Source: Desulfobacterales bacterium (lineage in GTDB: Bacteria > Desulfobacterota > Desulfobacteria > Desulfobacterales > Desulfobacteraceae). Taken from it: a DNA stretch of 8,802 nt. Of the stretch, positions 5,831 through 8,802 are shown one piece after another. The notes beneath the pieces are model-generated. The model was given only the letters and a program-made list of their open reading frames with translations. It was not told where the DNA came from and ran no database searches. Numbering within the stretch: the stretch's first letter is position 1; every line of letters starts with the position of its first letter. The position numbers and the translations under genes were made by a program. Location of the stretch: positions 1 to 8,802 of the forward strand of contig JAKSBB010000296.1 in assembly GCA_022361315.1 (NCBI GenBank). Direction: 5' to 3'.

Positions 5831-6664
5831 ATGACAGAACTTCGCCGTCAATTTGAAAGGCACATGAGCCTTCACAGGCTTTCGCCCAAAACCCACAAAG
5901 CATACATGAATGCAGTCAAGTCCCTTGCCCTTCATTACAGGCAGTCACCGGACAAGCTAAGCGATGCACAGCTCCAAGATTATCTCGACCATATCATCGT
6001 GGAGCGGAAATTGGCATGGAACACCTGCAATGTACAGTTGTCAGGAATAAAGCGATTCTATAAGCACGTCTTGAAAAGGGAGCCCAAGCTGTCCATCCCG
6101 CCCAGGCCAAAGGAAAGAAAGATATTCATGGCCCTGAGTCAGGAGGAAGTTGAACGAATTTTAAATGCATGCAGCAATCTCAAGCATTATACCCTCCTTT
6201 TGACGGTTTACAGCGCAGGGCTGAGGGTCAGCGAGGTGGTCAAACTCCAACCCATCCACATCGAGAGATCCCGCAAGATGATCCGGATAGAACAGGGCAA
6301 AGGACGAAAGGACAGATATACCGTTCTTTCAGACACCTTGTTGAAAACCCTTGAGAACTATTGGCAGACTTACCGTCCGGGTAAATGGATTTTCCCGGGT
6401 AAAACCAGGGACAGGCACTTAACAATCGATTCTGCACAGCAAATCTACTACAAAGCCAAATTAAATGCCGGTGTCGAACGGGGTAAGGGTATCCATACCC
6501 TGCGCCACAGCTTTGCCACCCATCTTCTTGAACAGGGGACCCGGACATACGTGCTTCAGCAAATGCTGGGCCATAAATCCATCAGGACCACAGCCAAATA
6601 TCTTCATATCAGCAATGAGGCCATATCCCAGGTCGTCAGCCCGGCTGACACGGTGCTTCAATGA
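5831..6664 (+). CDS. Tyrosine-type site-specific recombinase (XerC/D-like) of the IS91 element
   Basis: The 277-residue protein has an N-terminal SAM-like DNA-binding domain (about 1-90) and a catalytic domain (about 100-265). All catalytic residues are visible: R132 in AGLRVSEV, K157 in QGKGRKDR, H222 and R225 in HTLRHSFATHLLE, H248 in MLGHKS, and the nucleophile Y257 in TTAKYLH. An ATG 51 bases upstream in frame (5780) exists, but AGGAGGT ending five bases before ATG 5831 is an excellent ribosome site and fixes the start here. The stop overlaps the transposase start (ATGA), so translation is coupled. Some IS91-family elements are known to carry such a recombinase; its role there is not well defined (co-integrate or circle resolution, or target choice, are possibilities). 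Intact and likely functional. Confidence 0.93.
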   Translation: MTELRRQFERHMSLHRLSPKTHKAYMNAVKSLALHYRQSPDKLSDAQLQDYLDHIIVERKLAWNTCNVQLSGIKRFYKHVLKREPKLSIPPRPKERKIFMALSQEEVERILNACSNLKHYTLLLTVYSAGLRVSEVVKLQPIHIERSRKMIRIEQGKGRKDRYTVLSDTLLKTLENYWQTYRPGKWIFPGKTRDRHLTIDSAQQIYYKAKLNAGVERGKGIHTLRHSFATHLLEQGTRTYVLQQMLGHKSIRTTAKYLHISNEAISQVVSPADTVLQ

Positions 6665-7899
6665 CCGGCGAATGCTGCAACCAAAGCAGCAGACCCCAAT
6701 ATGACATAGCCGATATCTTCAGACACTCAGGACAACGCTTTTTGGAAATGTTCGGCGCTTCTCACGAACAGATAAAGGTAATGAATAAAATCATTACCTG
6801 CCGGACAGCAGCTTTAGGTGGCCACATCGACGCCTGTCCCGATTGCGATTACCAAAAGAATGCCTACAATTCTTGTCGGAACCGCCACTGTCCCAAGTGC
6901 CAGACCATGACTAAGGAACGCTGGCTTGGCAGCCGGGTATCAGAGCTTTTGCCGGCGACTTATTATCATCTTGTGTTCACATTGCCCCACGACCTGAACC
7001 CGGTCATCCTCTGTAACATGAAACCATTGCTGGACCTGCTGTTCTTTTCAGTCAATCAGACCATCAAGCTGTTTGCTGCTGATCCGCAGTGGCGGCTTCA
7101 GGGAAAGCCTGGATTTATTGCTGTACTGCATACGTGGAGCCAGACCATCCTGGACCATTTTCATCTGCACTGCCTTGTTCCCGGCGGTGTGCTGTCGGAG
7201 GATAACACCCAATGGACCCCTTCCAAAAAAAACTATCTTTTCAGGACAAGCTCCTTGGTCAAGGTGTTCAAAGCGATATACATCAATGGCCTTGAGCAGC
7301 AATACAATGATGGCGATCTCAAGTTCCCGGGCAATACAGCAAAGCACGGCACGCCTTCAGGATTCAACCGTCTGATTAAGACCATCCAAAACAAGAAATG
7401 GTCCGGTTACGCCAAGGTCCCCTGTTCTGGTCCTGAAAAAGTTCTGGAATACTTGGGCAGATACACCCACCGGGTTGCCATCTCAAATTACAGGATCAAA
7501 TCCTTTAAAAACGGCAAGGTGGTATTTACCTGGAAAGACCGGGCTCAAAACGACACCATAAAGGAGATGACCCTTGATACTGTGGAGTTCCTCCGGCGCT
7601 TCTTGCTTCATGTACTGCCCAAAGGGTTCAAAAAAATACGTCACTTTGGTTTTTTGTCTCCCAGGTACAAAACCCGGAACATTAAACTGATCCGACAACT
7701 GGCAGGAGATAAGTTCAAAGAACCAGCACATCCTGAGAATGAGTCTGTAGAGGTGATGATGCGCAGACTGACCGGCATTGACATCAAAGCATGCCCCAAA
7801 TGTGGTAAAGGCCGTTTGACAAGACTTTACGAACTGATGCCGGTATATACCGGCTATATTGTGCCCCAACAAAAGGAGGCTGCCTGGAATACCTCTTGA
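6661..7899 (+). CDS. IS91-family transposase (HUH/Y2 rolling-circle relaxase type)
   Basis: The 412-residue protein nicks and rejoins single-stranded element DNA during rolling-circle transposition. The N-terminal zinc-binding domain shows C59-P-D-C62, then C72-R-N-R-H-C77-P-K-C80. The HUH metal site is H168-L-H170 in DHFHLHCLVPGG. The two catalytic tyrosines are Y264 and Y268 in EYLGRYTHRVAISN, as in the IS91 Y2 motif. A second C-terminal zinc knuckle, C378-P-K-C381, follows ACPKCGKGRL. Length is normal for the family. The ATG at 6661 overlaps the recombinase TGA and lacks a strong ribosome site, which fits translational coupling. Codon and base use are more AT-rich than the genes at 1-5233. 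No stop or frameshift is seen. Confidence 0.95.
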   Translation: MTGECCNQSSRPQYDIADIFRHSGQRFLEMFGASHEQIKVMNKIITCRTAALGGHIDACPDCDYQKNAYNSCRNRHCPKCQTMTKERWLGSRVSELLPATYYHLVFTLPHDLNPVILCNMKPLLDLLFFSVNQTIKLFAADPQWRLQGKPGFIAVLHTWSQTILDHFHLHCLVPGGVLSEDNTQWTPSKKNYLFRTSSLVKVFKAIYINGLEQQYNDGDLKFPGNTAKHGTPSGFNRLIKTIQNKKWSGYAKVPCSGPEKVLEYLGRYTHRVAISNYRIKSFKNGKVVFTWKDRAQNDTIKEMTLDTVEFLRRFLLHVLPKGFKKIRHFGFLSPRYKTRNIKLIRQLAGDKFKEPAHPENESVEVMMRRLTGIDIKACPKCGKGRLTRLYELMPVYTGYIVPQQKEAAWNTS

Positions 7900-7937
7900 A
7901 ACCAAGCTTTGATCTAAAACAACCTGTGGCAACGACA

Positions 7938-7962
7938 ATGGCCTCAGGCCATACCCTTGAGG
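7938..7962 (+). repeat. Hairpin ATGGCC-TCA-GGCCAT just downstream of the transposase
   Basis: ATGGCC (7938-7943) pairs perfectly with GGCCAT (7947-7952). A competing stem pairs CCTCA (7942-7946) with TGAGG (7958-7962). It lies 39 bases after the transposase stop, within the expected ori end of an IS91 element, where sub-terminal hairpins are typical. A terminator is less likely because no T-run follows. Confidence 0.4.
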
Positions 7963-7994
7963 TGCGTCTTGAATCCGGCACAATAAAGACAGAT

Positions 7995-8019
7995 TTTTCC
8001 TATGCCCGGGGAGCACAAG
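7995..8019 (+). other. Candidate right end (ori) of the IS91 element
   Basis: TTTTTCCTATGCCC (7995-8008) resembles the CTTCCTATACCC ori end of ISCR/IS91-type elements, recalled from memory. CAAG (8016-8019), one of the tetranucleotide targets reported for IS91, follows within a few bases. The precise cleavage point cannot be fixed without a comparison with other copies. Confidence 0.4.
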
Positions 8020-8163
8020 ATATGCAGCGGTTCAAAACCGAAATATTGATCACTTACGATAAAAGTCACACCAATTTATCCTTGCACAGCCATCCAGCAA
8101 TCGATATAAACCCCATAGTCAAAGTAATCGCGACCGGCCCTAATCAGCGGCACTGTTCAACAA

Positions 8164-8273
8164 CGTTTTATCAATAATCCCGCTCGCCGGATCGGCCGGT
8201 TCAGCAGTATAAAAAATTCTGGGTCAAACCAATAATCTTGGCATCTTGATGGGCGGGACTATCTGATAAAACG
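8164..8273. repeat. Separated perfect 10-bp inverted repeat CGTTTTATCA / TGATAAAACG
   Basis: CGTTTTATCA (8164-8173) is the exact reverse complement of TGATAAAACG (8264-8273), 90 bases apart. It could be the ends of a small relic element or of a palindromic repeat. Function unknown. Confidence 0.45.
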
Positions 8274-8292
8274 CTTTTAGTTAGACCGCAAT

Positions 8293-8321
8293 TTTCCACG
8301 TTGCGTAACTGACAATAAAAT
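8293..8321 (+). promoter_or_regulatory. Candidate promoter of the exported-protein gene
   Basis: TTTCCA (8293-8298, four of six -35 positions) and TAAAAT (8316-8321, five of six -10 positions) are separated by 17 bases. Initiation near 8328 would give a leader of about 22 bases before ATG 8350. Confidence 0.35.
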
Positions 8322-8349
8322 TTAGATAAAGAAATACCCGGTCATTATT

Positions 8350-8802
8350 ATGGAAGAACACTTCAAGAACTGTCGATTCGTACAAAGATTGATAATCGTG
8401 GTGGCATCCGGACTCTTGGTCTTCTCACTGTCGTCTCCTAGCGCTGAAGATTATAACTTAATGTTACGAAAGATAAATAGTCTTCAAAATCTCGACATAA
8501 GTAAAATGAAGAACAGAGTCGACCAATCGCTCTTTAAAGAGCTTGAGGCAAAAGACTTCTATGCTCAGCTTAAGGAGTACCAGGACACCTCCCCACCTCT
8601 TGCCGTAACCGATAAGTCTTTCGACTGGAACCAATATGAAGAGATCCATACCCTAAAGCGGGTGATAGCAAATGGTACATTGGTGGAGATAAGCGAACGC
8701 GTAGAAAAACGTGATCCCCTTAAAATCTTTCTGCCAGATGCTGCTGAGGTCTTCTCTGATTTGAAAATATCGAGTTGGCGATTGAGTCAGTATAAACAAG
8801 AA
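8350..8802 (+). CDS. Exported protein of unknown function, N-terminal part, runs off the right edge
   Basis: The frame is open for 151 codons to the window end. The N-terminus looks like a Sec signal peptide: charged start MEEHFKNCRFVQR, hydrophobic core LIIVVASGLLVFSLSS (14-29), and a cleavage site after PSA (30-32) before ED. There is no lipobox cysteine, so a periplasmic or secreted protein is more likely than a lipoprotein. The mature part is hydrophilic and charge-rich, probably helical in the first half, with FDWNQYEEI and IFLPDAAEVFSDLKISSWRL later. I do not recognise a family. The ribosome site is poor; an in-frame stop at 8323-8325 and the absence of another start codon support ATG 8350. 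Codon use is AT-richer than the catabolic operon. It is not obviously linked to the genes to its left, from which the mobile element separates it. Confidence 0.7.
   Translation, partial: MEEHFKNCRFVQRLIIVVASGLLVFSLSSPSAEDYNLMLRKINSLQNLDISKMKNRVDQSLFKELEAKDFYAQLKEYQDTSPPLAVTDKSFDWNQYEEIHTLKRVIANGTLVEISERVEKRDPLKIFLPDAAEVFSDLKISSWRLSQYKQE

Larger units (their letters stand above)
5540..8015 (+). mobile_element. IS91-family insertion element carrying a tyrosine recombinase plus an HUH/Y2 transposase
   Basis: Two intact, same-strand, overlapping genes form the core: a XerC/D-like tyrosine recombinase and an IS91-type rolling-circle transposase. IS91-family members move by single-strand rolling-circle replication, without target duplication, from an ori end downstream of the transposase to a ter end upstream. 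The left boundary is set provisionally at the AATCGTGA tandem repeat (5540). The right boundary is set where TTTTTCCTATGCCC (7995-8008), resembling ISCR-type ori ends from memory, is closely followed by CAAG (8016-8019), one of the tetranucleotide targets known for IS91. Neither gene shows stops or frameshifts, so the element may be active. The boundaries are uncertain by tens to a few hundred bases, because related repeats continue out to about 8273. Confidence 0.6.
8020..8349. other. Non-coding stretch with repeats right of the element
   Basis: No supported gene is seen. An open frame that starts inside the transposase stop and ends at 8177 crosses the probable element end and has no recognisable motif. 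The stretch holds an imperfect inverted copy (8147-8163) of 5677-5693, a direct copy of a left-side sequence at 8240-8254, a 10-bp inverted repeat (8164-8173 with 8264-8273), and a candidate promoter for the downstream gene. Confidence 0.5.

Noticed and set aside
7896..8177. Open frame of 93 codons beginning with TTG at the transposase stop
   Set aside because: It crosses the probable element end, has no ribosome site of note and no recognisable protein pattern.
8147..8273. Integron attC site
   Set aside because: The repeats do not carry the paired RYYYAAC/GTRRRY core sites, and no cassette-like gene or integron integrase is present; the tyrosine recombinase here is IS91-associated.

Overview
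The window looks like a GC-rich, probably anaerobic proteobacterial chromosome. A Desulfobacterota-like sulfate reducer is the best guess, because non-pyrrolysine MttB-type methyltransferases next to BCCT transporters and this type of IS91 element are common there. No rRNA or housekeeping marker is present, so the taxonomy is inference.

Positions 1-5233 hold a compact catabolic locus. Three minus-strand genes are read leftward in the order IlvD/Edd-family dehydratase (2387-4108), BCCT-family quaternary-amine transporter (765-2312) and MttB/COG5598-family methylamine methyltransferase (1-692, cut by the window edge). A divergent FCD-type GntR regulator (4559-5233) faces them across a 450-bp AT-rich control region. 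That region contains a TTGACA -35 box inside a TTGTNNACAA palindrome, a second TTGTNNACAA palindrome at the regulator's own TATAAT box, and a third near-match. The simplest reading is a substrate-induced regulon: the transporter imports a methylated amine, the MttB-like enzyme demethylates it to a corrinoid protein encoded elsewhere, and the dehydratase works on a hydroxylated carbon skeleton. Two perfect stem-loops with a shared 12-nt arm lie just upstream of the ribosome binding sites of the dehydratase and the methyltransferase. The dehydratase has glycine where the family normally has its first Fe-S cysteine.

From about 5234 the base composition drops and codon style changes. Positions 5234-5539 show no convincing gene. 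From about 5540 to 8015 there is an apparently intact IS91-family element. It encodes a XerC/D-like tyrosine recombinase (5831-6664) and, overlapping by ATGA, an HUH/Y2 rolling-circle transposase (6661-7899). A tandem 8-bp repeat marks the probable left end, and an ori-like sequence followed by CAAG marks the probable right end.

Positions 8020-8349 are non-coding, with inverted and direct repeats. An exported protein of unknown function starts at 8350 and runs off the right edge.
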